Shown: positions 1 through 10,267, counted from the stretch's first letter. The stretch is DNA of 64,000 nt from Alcanivoracaceae bacterium (GCA_029212745.1 JARGOL010000004.1:62001-126000); one strand, 5' to 3'. Translations and numbers: made by a program. Notes: generated from the letters alone by a model not told the origin.

Positions 1-1456
1 GCATCGGTGACAGGGTCAATGCCACCAGTGACGAGAAGCCCACGGCCGCCGCCATGGTCAGGGCAAACTCGGAAAACAGGCGTCCCACGTCCCCTTGCAG
101 GAACGCGATCGGAACGAATACGGCAATCAGCACCAGTGTCGTGGCAATTACGGCAAAGCCGACCTGCCGGGCGCCCCGGTAGGCGGCAAGCAAAGGGGGC
201 TCGCCGTATTCATGCATGCGCCGGACAATGTTTTCCAGCACCACGATGGCATCGTCCACCACCAGACCGATGGCCAGCACCAGCGCCAGCAAGGTAAACA
301 GGTTGACCGAGAAACCCAGCGCGTACAGGACCAGGAAAGTGGCCACAATGGATACCGGCACGGTCACCGCAGGCACCAGCATGGCACGCATGCTGCCAAG
401 GAACAGGTAGATCACCAGCACCACCAGGACAATGGCGATGCCCAGTGTCTTGTACACCTCGCTGATGGCATTCTCCACGAACACGGACGTGTCGTAGCTC
501 TGCCGCAGGGCAATACCGTCCGGCAATATGCGGTTCACTTCATCCATCTCCGCCTTTGCCGCCCGGGCAACATCGATAATGTTGGCGGTGGACTGGCGTA
601 CGATCCCGATACCCACCATGGGCACCCCGTTGCCCCGGAAGAAGGTACGCAGCTCCTCCACCCCCAGCTCCACCCGGGCCACGTCCGCCAGCCGGACCAG
701 ATAGCCATTGCTGCCACGCCCGATCACCAGCCCGGCAAAATCATCCACGCTACGGAAGGCACGCTCCACCCGTACGGTGAACTGGCGTGTCTCCGACTCG
801 ACGCTGCCGGCCGGCAGTTCCACATTCTGCTGGCGCAGGGCCTGCTCGATGTCATTGACGGTGAGGCCGCGGGCGGCGAGCGCCTTGCGATCCAGCCACA
901 CACGCATGGCATAGGATTGCCCGCCGCCAACCCGTACGCGGGCCACACCATCCAGCACCGAAAACCGGTCGACAAGATAGCGCTCGGCATAATCGGTCAG
1001 CTCCGGCACCGTCATGCCCTCTCCCGCCAGGTTCAGCCACATGATGACGTCATCATTGGCATCCACCTTCTGGATCTCCGGCGGGTCCGCTTCCACGGGC
1101 AGGTTATCGGCAATGCGCGAGACCCGGTCACGGATATCGTTGGCCGCTGCCTCCACGTCACGGCCCACGGCAAACTCGATGGTGATGTTCGACTCACCAT
1201 CCTCACTCACCGACTCGATGAACTCGATGCCCTCGACACCGGCAATGCGTTCCTCGATGACTTCGGTAATACGGCTTTCCACCACGGCCGCAGAGGCACC
1301 CGGATAGGTGGTCTCAATCGACACCACCGGCGGATCAATGTCGGGGTACTCACGCAGGGGCAACCTGTCGAAAGCCACCAAACCGAATGCCAGCAACAGC
1401 AGCGACAATACACTGGCAAGCACCGGTCGCTTGACGGAGACATCAGACAGGAGCAT
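1..1456 (-). CDS. RND efflux transporter, inner-membrane pump subunit (partial)
   Basis: This is the N-terminal 485 residues of an AcrB/MexB-type resistance-nodulation-division pump, a proton-driven exporter; the rest lies beyond the left window edge. The first 30 residues hold the usual first transmembrane helix after a VKRPVLASV start, followed by the RLPLREYPDIDPP segment typical of the family. Near residue 400 the helix carries VVDDAIVV, with the paired aspartates of the proton relay. It starts at an ATG that overlaps the TGA of the adaptor gene (TGATG), so the two are translationally coupled. No outer-membrane channel gene is visible. The substrate cannot be told from the sequence. Confidence 0.93.
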   Translation of the reverse strand, partial: MLLSDVSVKRPVLASVLSLLLLAFGLVAFDRLPLREYPDIDPPVVSIETTYPGASAAVVESRITEVIEERIAGVEGIEFIESVSEDGESNITIEFAVGRDVEAAANDIRDRVSRIADNLPVEADPPEIQKVDANDDVIMWLNLAGEGMTVPELTDYAERYLVDRFSVLDGVARVRVGGGQSYAMRVWLDRKALAARGLTVNDIEQALRQQNVELPAGSVESETRQFTVRVERAFRSVDDFAGLVIGRGSNGYLVRLADVARVELGVEELRTFFRGNGVPMVGIGIVRQSTANIIDVARAAKAEMDEVNRILPDGIALRQSYDTSVFVENAISEVYKTLGIAIVLVVLVIYLFLGSMRAMLVPAVTVPVSIVATFLVLYALGFSVNLFTLLALVLAIGLVVDDAIVVLENIVRRMHEYGEPPLLAAYRGARQVGFAVIATTLVLIAVFVPIAFLQGDVGRLFSEFALTMAAAVGFSSLVALTLSPM

Positions 1457-2526
1457 CAACGTATCTCCGCAGCGCGAATGATGTCCGGAATCGATTCGCC
1501 GTCCTTGCGCTCACGCGGACTCACCGCCGCACCGTCACGGACCTTCTGGTGCCCATGGGTTACCACCTGGTCGCCCTGATCAAGCCCGGACAGGATTTCC
1601 ACCAGCCCCGGCTGCCGTGCACCTACCTGCACCGCCACCTTCTTTACCGACGTGCCCACCGACGTTTGCGCGTCGCCGCGGACCACACGAAACACATAGG
1701 TGCTGTCGCCCTCGGCCAGCACCGCTTCTTCCGGCACCACCAGGGCATCGCGCGGATTGCTCAGCAGTGTCACGGTCATCAGCAAGCCGGGGCGCAGCAG
1801 GTGCGTCGGGTTCTCGATCAGCGCGCGTACCACCACCGTGCGCGATACCGGGTCCACGCGACTGTCCACCGCCGCCACCTCGCCCGAGAAAGGCTGCTCC
1901 GGGTACGCGCGGGCCATAGCCTCGATGGCCAGCCCCGGTTCCAGATGCGGCAGGAACACAGACGGCACGGTGAAATCCAGCTTCATGACGCTGTCGTCGT
2001 CCAGGGTGGTGATCAACTCACCGGGACTGACCAGTGCGCCGGGACTGATCTGGCGCAACCCCACCACGCCAGCGAACGGCGCGGTAATGACCCGGTCGCC
2101 CAGGCGCGACTCGATGGCTGTCAGTCGGGCTTCGGCGGTCTTGTAGGCGCGGCGCTGTTCGTCCAGCTGCGCCTGGGAGGCGGACCCCTGGCGGGCCAGT
2201 GAACGGACCCGCTCCAGCTGGCGCGCAGATTCATCCCGGTCCACCAGCGCCTCCTGCAACAGGGCCTGCTCCTCGGCACTGGTCATTTCCACCAGTAACT
2301 GTCCCGCCTCGACACGCTGGTTGTCGGTGAAATGCACCCGGCTGACCTTTTCCGCCACCAGCGCCGTCAGGGTCACGGATTCATTGGCGCGCAATGTTCC
2401 CAGTGCCTCCACCGGGTCCACCAGGGACGCCTGGCGCACCGGCTCGACGATCACCTGCGGCGCCTGTGCTGCCTGAACCACCGTCGACACCAGAAGCGCC
2501 GCCATTAGCAGTGTGAACCTGATCAT
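1456..2526 (-). CDS. RND efflux periplasmic adaptor (membrane fusion protein)
   Basis: The 356-residue protein has the layout of an HlyD/AcrA-type adaptor that bridges an RND pump to an outer-membrane channel. Residues 1-19 form a signal peptide ending in VQA. A biotinyl-lipoyl-like half follows (about 45-80), then an alpha hairpin rich in Q, E and R (about 85-145), the second lipoyl half (DRVITAPFAGVVGLRQISPG, about 143-162) and a beta-barrel region. It is the first gene of the pair and overlaps the pump start by one base. An ATG at 2526 gives the signal peptide directly. Whether the pump exports drugs, solvents or metals is not visible. Confidence 0.92.
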   Translation of the reverse strand: MIRFTLLMAALLVSTVVQAAQAPQVIVEPVRQASLVDPVEALGTLRANESVTLTALVAEKVSRVHFTDNQRVEAGQLLVEMTSAEEQALLQEALVDRDESARQLERVRSLARQGSASQAQLDEQRRAYKTAEARLTAIESRLGDRVITAPFAGVVGLRQISPGALVSPGELITTLDDDSVMKLDFTVPSVFLPHLEPGLAIEAMARAYPEQPFSGEVAAVDSRVDPVSRTVVVRALIENPTHLLRPGLLMTVTLLSNPRDALVVPEEAVLAEGDSTYVFRVVRGDAQTSVGTSVKKVAVQVGARQPGLVEILSGLDQGDQVVTHGHQKVRDGAAVSPRERKDGESIPDIIRAAEIR

Positions 2527-2635
2527 GGTTACCCCCGTTTACCAGTGTCCCGATAGTACACCAGCGCCGTGCAGACAGGGTGAGTGGCAGCCCCACAAAC
2601 TGCTACACTGCGCGCGCTGCCAACCGGAGTCCTGC

Positions 2636-4516
2636 ATGTCCCTGATCAACCTGCGCAACATCCACCTCAGTTTCGGTGCCGACCCTCTGTTCGATGACCT
2701 GTCGCTGGCCATCGAGCCGGGCGAGCGCCTGTGCCTGGTGGGCCGCAACGGCACCGGCAAGTCCACCCTGATGAAATTGATTGCCGGCGAGATACAGGCA
2801 GACGACGGCGACATCGAGTGCCGGCAGGGCCTGCGTGTGGCCCGCCTGGTGCAGGACGTGCCGGCCGACACCCACGGCAGCGTGTTTGACGTGGTGGCAG
2901 CGGGCCTGGGCAAGGAAGGAGAATTGCTGACACGCTTTACCAGCCTCAGCCAGCAGCTGGACGGCGCTGACGAGCAGACACTGGCACAGTTCGAAGCAGT
3001 GCAGCAGCAGATTGAGGCCGCCGGTGCCTGGGACGTGTCCCAGCGCGTCGATACCGTGCTCTCGCGCCTGTCCCTGGATGGCAGCCAGTCATTCGCCGGT
3101 CTCTCCGGTGGCATGAAACGGCGCGTGCTGCTGGCCCAGGCGCTGGTGCAGGCCCCCGACCTGCTGTTGCTGGACGAGCCCACCAACCACCTGGACATGG
3201 AATCGATCCAGTGGCTGGAGGAGTTCCTGCGCGGCAGCAACCTGACCCTGCTGTTCATCACCCACGACCGGGCCTTCCTGCGCACGCTGGCCACCCGCAT
3301 CATCGAGCTGGATCGTGGCCAGCTCACCAGCTGGCCGGGCAGCTATGACAAATACCTGAGCGGCAAGCAGGCACAACTGGAAGCGGAAGAAAAAGCCAAT
3401 GCCGAGTTCGACCGCAAGCTGTCGCGCGAAGAAGCCTGGATCCGCCAGGGCATCAAGGCGCGCCGGACCCGCAACGAGGGCCGTGTCCGCGCACTGAAAA
3501 AAATGCGCGAGCAGTTTGCCCAGCGGCGCCAGCGCATGGGCACGGCGAAGCTGGACATGCAGGAGGCGACACGTTCCGGCAAGCTGGTGATCAAGGCGGA
3601 ACACCTCGATTACACGGTCGAGGGCAAGGCACTGGTGAAGGACTTCTCCATCACCGTCATGCGCGGTGACCGCATCGGTATCATCGGCCCGAACGGCTGC
3701 GGCAAGTCGACACTGATCCGCCTGCTGCTGGGCAAGCTGGCACCGGATGCGGGCAGCGTGGCCCTGGGCACCAACCTGGAGGTAGCCTACTTCGACCAGT
3801 TGCGTGATGCCCTGGATGAATCACGCACGGTGATGGAGAACGTGGTCGAGGGCAGCGACTTCATTACCCGCAACGGCCAGTCGGTTCACGTCATGAGCTA
3901 CCTGCAGGACTTCCTGTTCGAGCCGGCGCGGGCGCGGCAACCGGTCAGCGCCCTGTCCGGTGGTGAACGCAACCGCCTGTTGCTGGCGCGCCTGTTCACC
4001 CGCGCCTTCAACGTGCTGGTGCTGGATGAGCCCACCAACGATCTTGATGCAGAAACACTGGAGCTGCTGGAAGACCAGCTGATGGAATACCAGGGCACCC
4101 TGCTGCTGGTCAGCCACGACAGGGACTTCCTCGATAATGTGGTGACATCCACCATCGTGTTCGAGCAGGGCACCATCAACCAGTACGTTGGCGGCTACAA
4201 GGACTGGCTGCGCCAGCGCCCGGCGGCGGCCGCGCCCGGCGAACGCAGCACACGCAACGCCCCGGCGACACCGAAACCGGCACCGGCCGCGAAACCGGCA
4301 AAGCTTTCCTACAAGGACAAACGGGAGCTGGAGGAACTGCCGGCCCTGATCGAGAGCCTGGAGAGCGAGATTGCGGCACTGCATGAGACCCTCGGCAACC
4401 CCGATTTCTTCCGCGACAGCCCGGCCGACGTGATCAGCAACACCACGGAGACCCTGCAACAACGGGAACAGGCACTGGAGCAGGCCTACCAGCGCTGGAG
4501 CGAACTGGAGCCCTGA
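2636..4516 (+). CDS. uup: ABC-F family ATPase Uup
   Basis: This soluble 626-residue ABC-F protein has two nucleotide-binding domains and no membrane segments. Walker A motifs are GRNGTGKS (about 37-44) and GPNGCGKS in the second half; the signature sequences are LSGGMKRR and LSGGERNR, and both Walker B sites end in LDEPTN. A proline/alanine-rich linker leads to a C-terminal charged coiled coil (from KLSYKDKRELEEL), the DNA-binding region characteristic of Uup, a protein linked to transposon excision control and ribosome function. I chose the ATG at 2636 (MSLINLRNIHLSFG) because CCGGAG precedes it and it matches the family start; an in-frame ATG further upstream overlaps the divergent efflux gene. 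Confidence 0.95.
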   Translation: MSLINLRNIHLSFGADPLFDDLSLAIEPGERLCLVGRNGTGKSTLMKLIAGEIQADDGDIECRQGLRVARLVQDVPADTHGSVFDVVAAGLGKEGELLTRFTSLSQQLDGADEQTLAQFEAVQQQIEAAGAWDVSQRVDTVLSRLSLDGSQSFAGLSGGMKRRVLLAQALVQAPDLLLLDEPTNHLDMESIQWLEEFLRGSNLTLLFITHDRAFLRTLATRIIELDRGQLTSWPGSYDKYLSGKQAQLEAEEKANAEFDRKLSREEAWIRQGIKARRTRNEGRVRALKKMREQFAQRRQRMGTAKLDMQEATRSGKLVIKAEHLDYTVEGKALVKDFSITVMRGDRIGIIGPNGCGKSTLIRLLLGKLAPDAGSVALGTNLEVAYFDQLRDALDESRTVMENVVEGSDFITRNGQSVHVMSYLQDFLFEPARARQPVSALSGGERNRLLLARLFTRAFNVLVLDEPTNDLDAETLELLEDQLMEYQGTLLLVSHDRDFLDNVVTSTIVFEQGTINQYVGGYKDWLRQRPAAAAPGERSTRNAPATPKPAPAAKPAKLSYKDKRELEELPALIESLESEIAALHETLGNPDFFRDSPADVISNTTETLQQREQALEQAYQRWSELEP

Positions 4517-4644
4517 CACCGCACCAACCATCGTCATGGCAGGCCAATCGCCGGTCCTGCGTTGCAGCCCCTGCACCAGCGCCGTATAACAACGGGTATC
4601 ACGCCCGGGGACCCGGGCATCCCAAAAAGACAGACGGACAGGCA

Positions 4645-5889
4645 ATGACGGTAGACAACAGGCAAGTGCTGGTCAGCGGCGGCGTACAACCCGGTTTTGA
4701 GAAAGTGGCGCAGCTGTTCCAGCAGGAACTGGCCCGCAACCCGGGCGGTGGCGCCGTGTGTGTCTATCACCAGGGCAAGCCGGTGGTGGACCTGTGGGGT
4801 GGCGTGCGTGACCGCGCCGGCACGCCGTGGGCGCAGGACACCCTGTCGGTATCCTTTTCCACCAGCAAGGGCGTGGCCGCGACGCTGCTGCACCAGCTGG
4901 TGGCCGCCGGCGATGTCCAGTACGACAAACCGGTACGCCATTACTGGCCGGAATTTGCCGCCCGCGGCAAGGGCAACATTACGGTGGAAGACCTGCTCAC
5001 CCACCGCGCCGGCATGCACAATATCCGCGACCTCGGCCTGCATTTCGATGACCTGCACGACTGGGATACGGTTACCCGCAAGCTGGCCGGCGCACCGGCC
5101 GAGCCGCGCGACAACCACAGCATCTATCATGCGCTGACCTTTGGCTGGCTGGTGGGCGAAATTATCCGCCGGGTAACCGGTGAACCCTTCGCTGAACGGG
5201 TGCAATCGGCATTGGCCACGCCGCTGAATGCCGACGGTCTGTTTATCGGTGTGCCCTCCGCCGAGCACCACCGGGTGGCGGACCTGCTCATGGGACGGGC
5301 ACCGGACGCACCCCGGCGCAAGCCCGGTGCCGGCAAGCGTGCGCAAAAGGCACTGCAGCGTGAGCTGTTCCGCAATATCAGCCGGCTTGCCCGTGTCGGC
5401 CTGGCACCGGACTTCAGTGCCTTCGAGAAGTCAGTGGCCGTGCCCGGCTTCAATGCCGCCCGTCTCACCGAACCGCGCCAGCTGAGTGCCGCCATGCCGG
5501 CGTTCAACGGTGCCTTTACGGCACGTTCCCTGGCGCGCCTGTACGCCGCCCTGGCCAACGACGGCGAGCTGGACGGGCAGCGCATCCTGGCGCCCGGTAT
5601 TGCCGCCAGCCTGGGCGAGCAGAAGGTATCAACGCTTGACCGCAGCCTGTACACACCCATGCGCTGGCGGCTGGGTTACCACCAGCCGTTTGTGCTGCGC
5701 CGGCGGCGGCCAAGGCAGGCCTTCGGCCATTTCGGTTTCGGTGGCTCCGGCGCCTGGGCCGACCCGGCACGCAAGCTGTCGGTGGCACTGACGGTCAACG
5801 CCGGCACCGGCACGCCCTGGGGTGACATGCGTATCCTGCGGATCGGGGCCGCCGCGCTGGACGCTGCCGAGAAGCAGCGCCCGGCCTGA
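4645..5889 (+). CDS. Serine hydrolase, beta-lactamase/EstB-like
   Basis: The 414-residue protein belongs to the penicillin-binding-protein-like serine hydrolases (class C beta-lactamase fold; EstB-type esterases and similar). The SxxK catalytic motif is STSK, with Ser72 and Lys75. The second catalytic tyrosine is probably in SIYHALTFGWLVGE near residue 160, as in EstB-like enzymes. GHFGFGGS near the C terminus fits the third motif. There is no signal peptide, so it is likely cytoplasmic and more likely an esterase or amidase than an antibiotic-degrading enzyme. The substrate is unknown. It follows uup by 128 bases on the same strand and probably has its own promoter. Confidence 0.9.
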   Translation: MTVDNRQVLVSGGVQPGFEKVAQLFQQELARNPGGGAVCVYHQGKPVVDLWGGVRDRAGTPWAQDTLSVSFSTSKGVAATLLHQLVAAGDVQYDKPVRHYWPEFAARGKGNITVEDLLTHRAGMHNIRDLGLHFDDLHDWDTVTRKLAGAPAEPRDNHSIYHALTFGWLVGEIIRRVTGEPFAERVQSALATPLNADGLFIGVPSAEHHRVADLLMGRAPDAPRRKPGAGKRAQKALQRELFRNISRLARVGLAPDFSAFEKSVAVPGFNAARLTEPRQLSAAMPAFNGAFTARSLARLYAALANDGELDGQRILAPGIAASLGEQKVSTLDRSLYTPMRWRLGYHQPFVLRRRRPRQAFGHFGFGGSGAWADPARKLSVALTVNAGTGTPWGDMRILRIGAAALDAAEKQRPA

Positions 5890-5909
5890 CGTCACTGGCC
5901 GGTTTGACC

Positions 5910-8003
5910 TCACTGGGTGGTGGCGCCTGTCACCTGCAGGTAGCCCAGGTAGCGCTCGCGGATCTCACGCACATACTTCACCGGCTCGGTGCCGCGCACG
6001 TAGCCATAGCGCGCCTTGCGGGCGTACTCGGGCTGCGACAGCAGCAGCATGGCCTGCTCCACCTCACCGAACCACTTGTCCGGGTTCTTGCCCAACTGGC
6101 GGGCCAGGCGCCGGGCATCGTGCACATGGCCGTGGCCGGCGTTATAGGCCGCCAGGGTGAAGTAAAGCCGTTCCTCCAGCGGCAGGCGCGCCGGGAACCG
6201 GTGCTCCAGCCACTCCTGGAATGCCAGGCCCGCACGGATGTTGGTGCGCGGGTCATGCAGGTCGCCGTCGATGTCGAACTGCCGGGCCGTGCGTGGCAGC
6301 ACCTGCATCAGGCCCAGGGCGCCGGCAAAGGAACGGGCGTCGGGATCAAACCGGCTTTCCTGGTACATCTGCGACACCAGCAGGCGCCAGTCGAAATCGG
6401 TATCGAATGACAGCTCGCGTACCAGCTCGTCATACGGTGATACCGGCTTGCCTGGCTCCACCCGGAATTCCTTGTAGCGGGCAATGGTCTTCGGTTCGCT
6501 GAAATAGCGCTTGTAGAGAATGTTGTAGTGCAACCCGCGGTACGCCTTGCGGATAAAGCTGTTCAGGGCATTGGTGAGTGCCGGCTGGTCGTCACGCACC
6601 ACCCAGGCAATCTTCTTCTGCTCGCCCATATCCAGCACTTCCTGGATGTCGTCGCGCAGGGTCAGCTCCAGCGCCGCCAGATGGCTGTCGGCCATGACAT
6701 AGTCGTGCTCGCCATCCGCCAGCCCCTGCACCAGCATCTCCGTGGTGGTGCCAGGCATGGGCTTGATACGTACATCGATGCCGCGTGCCTGCAAAGCTTC
6801 CAGTGTTTCAAGAAAACTGTGCTGGGGATTGACCGCCACCGTCTTGCCGGCCAGGTCTTCCACACTGGCCAGCGGCTTGGCCGGGTGTCGGGCAAGCACT
6901 TTCTCGGTCACCAGCAGATAGCGGCTGGAGAAATTCCAGCCGGCGCTTTCACGGCGCGGCGTACGCGTGAGCGACGCGGCAATGACGTCACCCACACCCT
7001 GCTCCAGTGCCGCCTTCATGTCCTCCGGCTCGTTGCGCACCACCACCGCCACGCGCAAGCCGTGCTTTTCGGCAAAGCGGCGCATCAGGTCGTAATCAAA
7101 GCCCATCAGCTCGCCACGCCAGAGGAAATAACTGGACGGGCTGTTGCTGGTGATGACCCGCAGCACGCCACTCTCGCGGATTTCGGTCCAGCTGCGCAGC
7201 ACCCGCTTCTGGCGCGACAGGGCCACCTGTGTGGCAGTGAGGAATTCGTTCAGGCGCCGGCGCAGCTCGGTATTGTCCGTGCGGGTGGCCCAGGCAATTT
7301 CCCGGTCACCTGCAACCACCGGGCCCAGCACGGCGCCACTGGCGTTCCTCACCAGCACCTCGGCCAGATTGCTGTCGACAATGGCGGCCTGGTACTCACC
7401 GGCGGCGACGCCATCCACCAGCTCGACGTCGGCGGTATTCGGCGGCACCTGCTTTATCGTGATACCCGGATTGGCCTCCGCCAGGTCCCGGGCTGTCTCG
7501 GCGTAGGAGGTACCGGGCGGTACGGCAATGGCAAGCCGTTCTACCGTCTCCACATCCACATCTGCCAGGGCCGGCGGCACCACAAGCACTTCATCGACAA
7601 TACGTACCGGCACGGAAAAGCCCACGCGCTCACTGCGCGCCTCGGTACGGGTCAGGTTGGTGACGATGATATCGGCTCGTCCCTCTTCGAGGGCAGGGAT
7701 CAACTCGTCATAGCCATCCACCACCACCCACTGCGGCTCCAGTCCCAGCACCCGCACGAACGCTTCGGCAATTTCCCTGTACCGATCCAGCGGCAGGCCG
7801 TCGCGGGGCAGCGCCGGGTCATCGTCAAAACGCGGTGCCACAAGACGCACCAGGCCACGCCGTTCCAGCGCATCCAGGTCGCCGGTCTCGGTGTAGTTAC
7901 GAAACTCTTCCGGCTTTACCGCACTGACCTTCTCACTGTCGCTGCATGCTGACAGCAACAGCATCGCCAGGGTCAGGCAAAGTGCTCTTGTCCATACTGA
8001 CAT
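5910..8003 (-). CDS. MltF-like lytic transglycosylase lipoprotein with two solute-binding domains
   Basis: The 697-residue lipoprotein starts with a signal sequence ending in the lipobox LLSAC. Two successive SBP_bac_3-like domains follow (about 45-270 and 275-510): each has the LVRLVAP or VLRVIT opening and the LEEGRADIIVTNLTRT or LEQGVGDVIAASLTRT segment. A C-terminal SLT (GH23) domain covers about 530-690, with the catalytic glutamate in QMYQESRFDP and downstream GALGLMQVLP and AYNAGHGHV motifs. MltF cleaves peptidoglycan at the outer membrane and normally has one such sensor domain and about 500 residues, so this protein is enlarged by a duplicated module. AGGAGGG precedes the ATG at 8003. 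Confidence 0.9.
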   Translation of the reverse strand: MSVWTRALCLTLAMLLLSACSDSEKVSAVKPEEFRNYTETGDLDALERRGLVRLVAPRFDDDPALPRDGLPLDRYREIAEAFVRVLGLEPQWVVVDGYDELIPALEEGRADIIVTNLTRTEARSERVGFSVPVRIVDEVLVVPPALADVDVETVERLAIAVPPGTSYAETARDLAEANPGITIKQVPPNTADVELVDGVAAGEYQAAIVDSNLAEVLVRNASGAVLGPVVAGDREIAWATRTDNTELRRRLNEFLTATQVALSRQKRVLRSWTEIRESGVLRVITSNSPSSYFLWRGELMGFDYDLMRRFAEKHGLRVAVVVRNEPEDMKAALEQGVGDVIAASLTRTPRRESAGWNFSSRYLLVTEKVLARHPAKPLASVEDLAGKTVAVNPQHSFLETLEALQARGIDVRIKPMPGTTTEMLVQGLADGEHDYVMADSHLAALELTLRDDIQEVLDMGEQKKIAWVVRDDQPALTNALNSFIRKAYRGLHYNILYKRYFSEPKTIARYKEFRVEPGKPVSPYDELVRELSFDTDFDWRLLVSQMYQESRFDPDARSFAGALGLMQVLPRTARQFDIDGDLHDPRTNIRAGLAFQEWLEHRFPARLPLEERLYFTLAAYNAGHGHVHDARRLARQLGKNPDKWFGEVEQAMLLLSQPEYARKARYGYVRGTEPVKYVREIRERYLGYLQVTGATTQ

Positions 8004-8014
8004 GGTCCCTCCTG

Positions 8015-8527
8015 TTACCAGCCACCGGTACCCGCTTCACCCTTGAACGGACCGACAATTTCCGGCGTTATCCAGCCGCCGTAGAACCCCCCGGTCTGGG
8101 CACGCACGGGCACGCCACCCACATAACACTGAAGCGCGCGGGGGTAGAAGGCAACATGACCGGCAATGTCGGCAAAACGCGGATAGGGACGCGCGTAGTA
8201 CCAGGCCACCGCCGTGCCGGAGGGATCATCCGCCAGGGCATAGTAATGCGCCGTGCCCTTCCACTCGCAGAACGTGGTCAGGGTCACCGGCCGCAGCAGG
8301 CCGGTATTGACGCTCTCGGGCGGCAGGTAAAACGTGGGCGGACTGGCCGTTTCGAGCACCCGGATGGACCGGTCAGCCCGCGCCAGGCAGCGCTCGCCGT
8401 GATGAACACTGACGGTGCGGTAATCCGGGCTGAGGGCCGGCGGGCGCGGATAGTCCCAGACCGATTCCTGGCCATCGCCGGGCGCGATGGCGAATGGCGG
8501 GCGCTGATCGCCGCGATAGTTCCACAT
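8015..8527 (-). CDS. DUF427 domain-containing protein
   Basis: The 170-residue soluble protein matches the DUF427 pattern. It has a short N-terminal segment with DYPRPPALSPDYRTVSVHHG, then a core with RVLETASPPTFYLPPESV, TTFCEWKGTAHYYAL and AWYYARPYPRFADIAGHVAFYP. The FCEWKG and AWYYxxP motifs are the family's strongest signature. No biochemical role is established for most members. It begins at an ATG preceded by GGAGG and lies between ilvD and the MltF-like gene on the same strand, 11 bases from the latter, so the two may share a transcript. Confidence 0.9.
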   Translation of the reverse strand: MWNYRGDQRPPFAIAPGDGQESVWDYPRPPALSPDYRTVSVHHGERCLARADRSIRVLETASPPTFYLPPESVNTGLLRPVTLTTFCEWKGTAHYYALADDPSGTAVAWYYARPYPRFADIAGHVAFYPRALQCYVGGVPVRAQTGGFYGGWITPEIVGPFKGEAGTGGW

Positions 8528-8593
8528 AGACGTACCTCCACCGTCAGGCTGCCTTGGCCGGGGAGAACGGTTTGTGAAACCGGGTGCCGCGCC

Positions 8594-10267
8594 TCAGTCG
8601 TACAGGTCGGTGACAGCGCCGCGCGAGGCAGACGCCACGGTACGGGCATACTTGGCCAGCACGCCACGGCGCACGGCCGGCGGCGGTGCCTGCCAGCGGT
8701 CGCGGCGCGCTGCCAGCTGCGCATCATCCACCTCCAGGGTAATAGTCTGGGCCTGGGCGTCGATGACGATACGGTCGCCATCCTCCACCAGCGCCAGGGG
8801 CCCGCCCTGCATGGCTTCCGGGGTAATATGGCCGACCACGAAGCCGTGGCTGCCCCCGGAAAAGCGCCCATCGGTGATCAAGGCCACGTCCTTGCCCAGG
8901 CCACGGCCCATGACCGCCGACGTGGGGCTGAGCATTTCGCGCATGCCGGGGCCACCACGAGGCCCTTCGTAACGAATGACAATGACGTCGCCCTTGTTGA
9001 TCGCACCGCCGAGAATCGCCGCCTGGGCCTGTTCTTCCGAGTGGAACACGCGCGCGTTGCCGGCAAAGGCCAGCCCTTCCTTGCCGGTGATTTTCGCCAC
9101 CGCGCCCTCGGGCGCCAGGTTGCCCTTGAGGATCACCAGGTGGCTGCTCGCTTTCACCGGCTTGTCCATGGGCAGGATGATGGCCTGGTCCGCCGGGTAA
9201 TCCGCCACATTGGCGAGGTTCTCCGCCAGCGTACGGCCGGTGACCGTGATGCATTCACCGTGCAGCAGCCCGGCCTCCAGCAGCCGCTTCATCAGCGGCT
9301 GGATGCCGCCAATGGCCACCAGCTCACTCATCATGTACTGGCCACTGGGTCGCAGGTCCGCCAGCACCGGCACCCGCTCACCGATGCGGCTGAAGTCGTC
9401 GATGTCCAGCGGCACATCCACCGCGTGGGCCATGGCCAGCAGGTGCAATACTGCATTGGTAGAGCCGCCCAGGGCGATCACCACGGTGATGGCATTCTCG
9501 AAGGCCTTGCGGGTCATGATGTCGCGCGGGCACAGGTTCTTTTCCAGCAACGCCATCACCGCCTCACCGGCACGCTGGCAATCCAGTGACTTGTCCGCCG
9601 ACACGGCATCCTGGGACGAACTGCCCGGCAGGCTCATGCCCAACGCCTCGATGGCCGAGGCCATGGTATTGGCCGTGTACATACCGCCGCAGGAACCGGG
9701 CCCCGGGATGGCGGTTTCCTCGATCTGCTTGACCGCAATCAGGTCCATGTCACCACGCGCGTGCTGGCCCACCGCCTCGAACACGGAAATGATGTCGGTG
9801 TGATTGGCTCCCGGTGCGATGGTACCGCCGTAGACGAACACGCTGGGCCGGTTCAGCCGAGCCAGCCCGATCAGGCAGCCGGGCATGTTCTTGTCGCAAC
9901 CGCCGATGGCAACAATGCCGTCAAAGCCCTCGCAACCGGCCACCGTTTCGATGGAATCGGCAATCACCTCGCGTGATACCAGCGAATACTTCATCCCTTC
10001 GGTGCCGTTGGCGATGCCGTCGGAAATGGTAATGGTGTTGAACACCACGCCCTTGCCCCCGGCACCATCAATACCGTCGCGGGCGCGGTCCGCAAGCTGG
10101 TCGATATGCATGTTGCAGGGCGTCACCATGCTCCAGGTGGATGCCACACCGACCTGGGGCCGGCGGAAGTCGTCGTCGGTAAAACCGGTGGCACGCAGCA
10201 TCGCCCGTGCGGGCGCCTTGCCTACCCCATCAACCACCACCGACGAATACTTGCGCTTGCTGCTCAT
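8594..10267 (-). CDS. ilvD: Dihydroxy-acid dehydratase
   Basis: This 557-residue enzyme converts 2,3-dihydroxy-isovalerate and 2,3-dihydroxy-3-methylvalerate to the 2-keto acids in valine, isoleucine and leucine synthesis. The iron-sulfur cysteines are visible in TPCNMH (near 51), [11 protein letters not shown] (near 121) and [14 protein letters not shown] (near 195). [15 protein letters not shown] near the C terminus is also typical. The length fits the shorter IlvD class (about 560 residues) and not the 616-residue E. coli type. I set the start at the ATG at 10267 (MSSKRKYSS), where GGAGAAAGG precedes it; a longer reading would add 21 non-conserved residues. No other branched-chain genes are adjacent. 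Confidence 0.96.
   Translation of the reverse strand: MSSKRKYSSVVVDGVGKAPARAMLRATGFTDDDFRRPQVGVASTWSMVTPCNMHIDQLADRARDGIDGAGGKGVVFNTITISDGIANGTEGMKYSLVSREVIADSIETVAGCEGFDGIVAIGGCDKNMPGCLIGLARLNRPSVFVYGGTIAPGANHTDIISVFEAVGQHARGDMDLIAVKQIEETAIPGPGSCGGMYTANTMASAIEALGMSLPGSSSQDAVSADKSLDCQRAGEAVMALLEKNLCPRDIMTRKAFENAITVVIALGGSTNAVLHLLAMAHAVDVPLDIDDFSRIGERVPVLADLRPSGQYMMSELVAIGGIQPLMKRLLEAGLLHGECITVTGRTLAENLANVADYPADQAIILPMDKPVKASSHLVILKGNLAPEGAVAKITGKEGLAFAGNARVFHSEEQAQAAILGGAINKGDVIVIRYEGPRGGPGMREMLSPTSAVMGRGLGKDVALITDGRFSGGSHGFVVGHITPEAMQGGPLALVEDGDRIVIDAQAQTITLEVDDAQLAARRDRWQAPPPAVRRGVLAKYARTVASASRGAVTDLYD

Noticed and set aside
1041-1056. Perfect 16-bp palindrome ATGATGACGTCATCAT
   Set aside because: It lies inside the RND pump coding region and follows from the codons there; no promoter is near.
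95-1579. Long plus-strand open frame of 494 codons at the left edge
   Set aside because: It is the antisense of the RND pump gene. Its translation is rich in His, Gln and Arg without any domain, while the minus strand shows clear RND motifs.
6528-9589. Two long plus-strand frames (6528-7952 and 7946-9589)
   Set aside because: They mirror the MltF-like, DUF427 and ilvD genes in another frame and have typical shadow composition.
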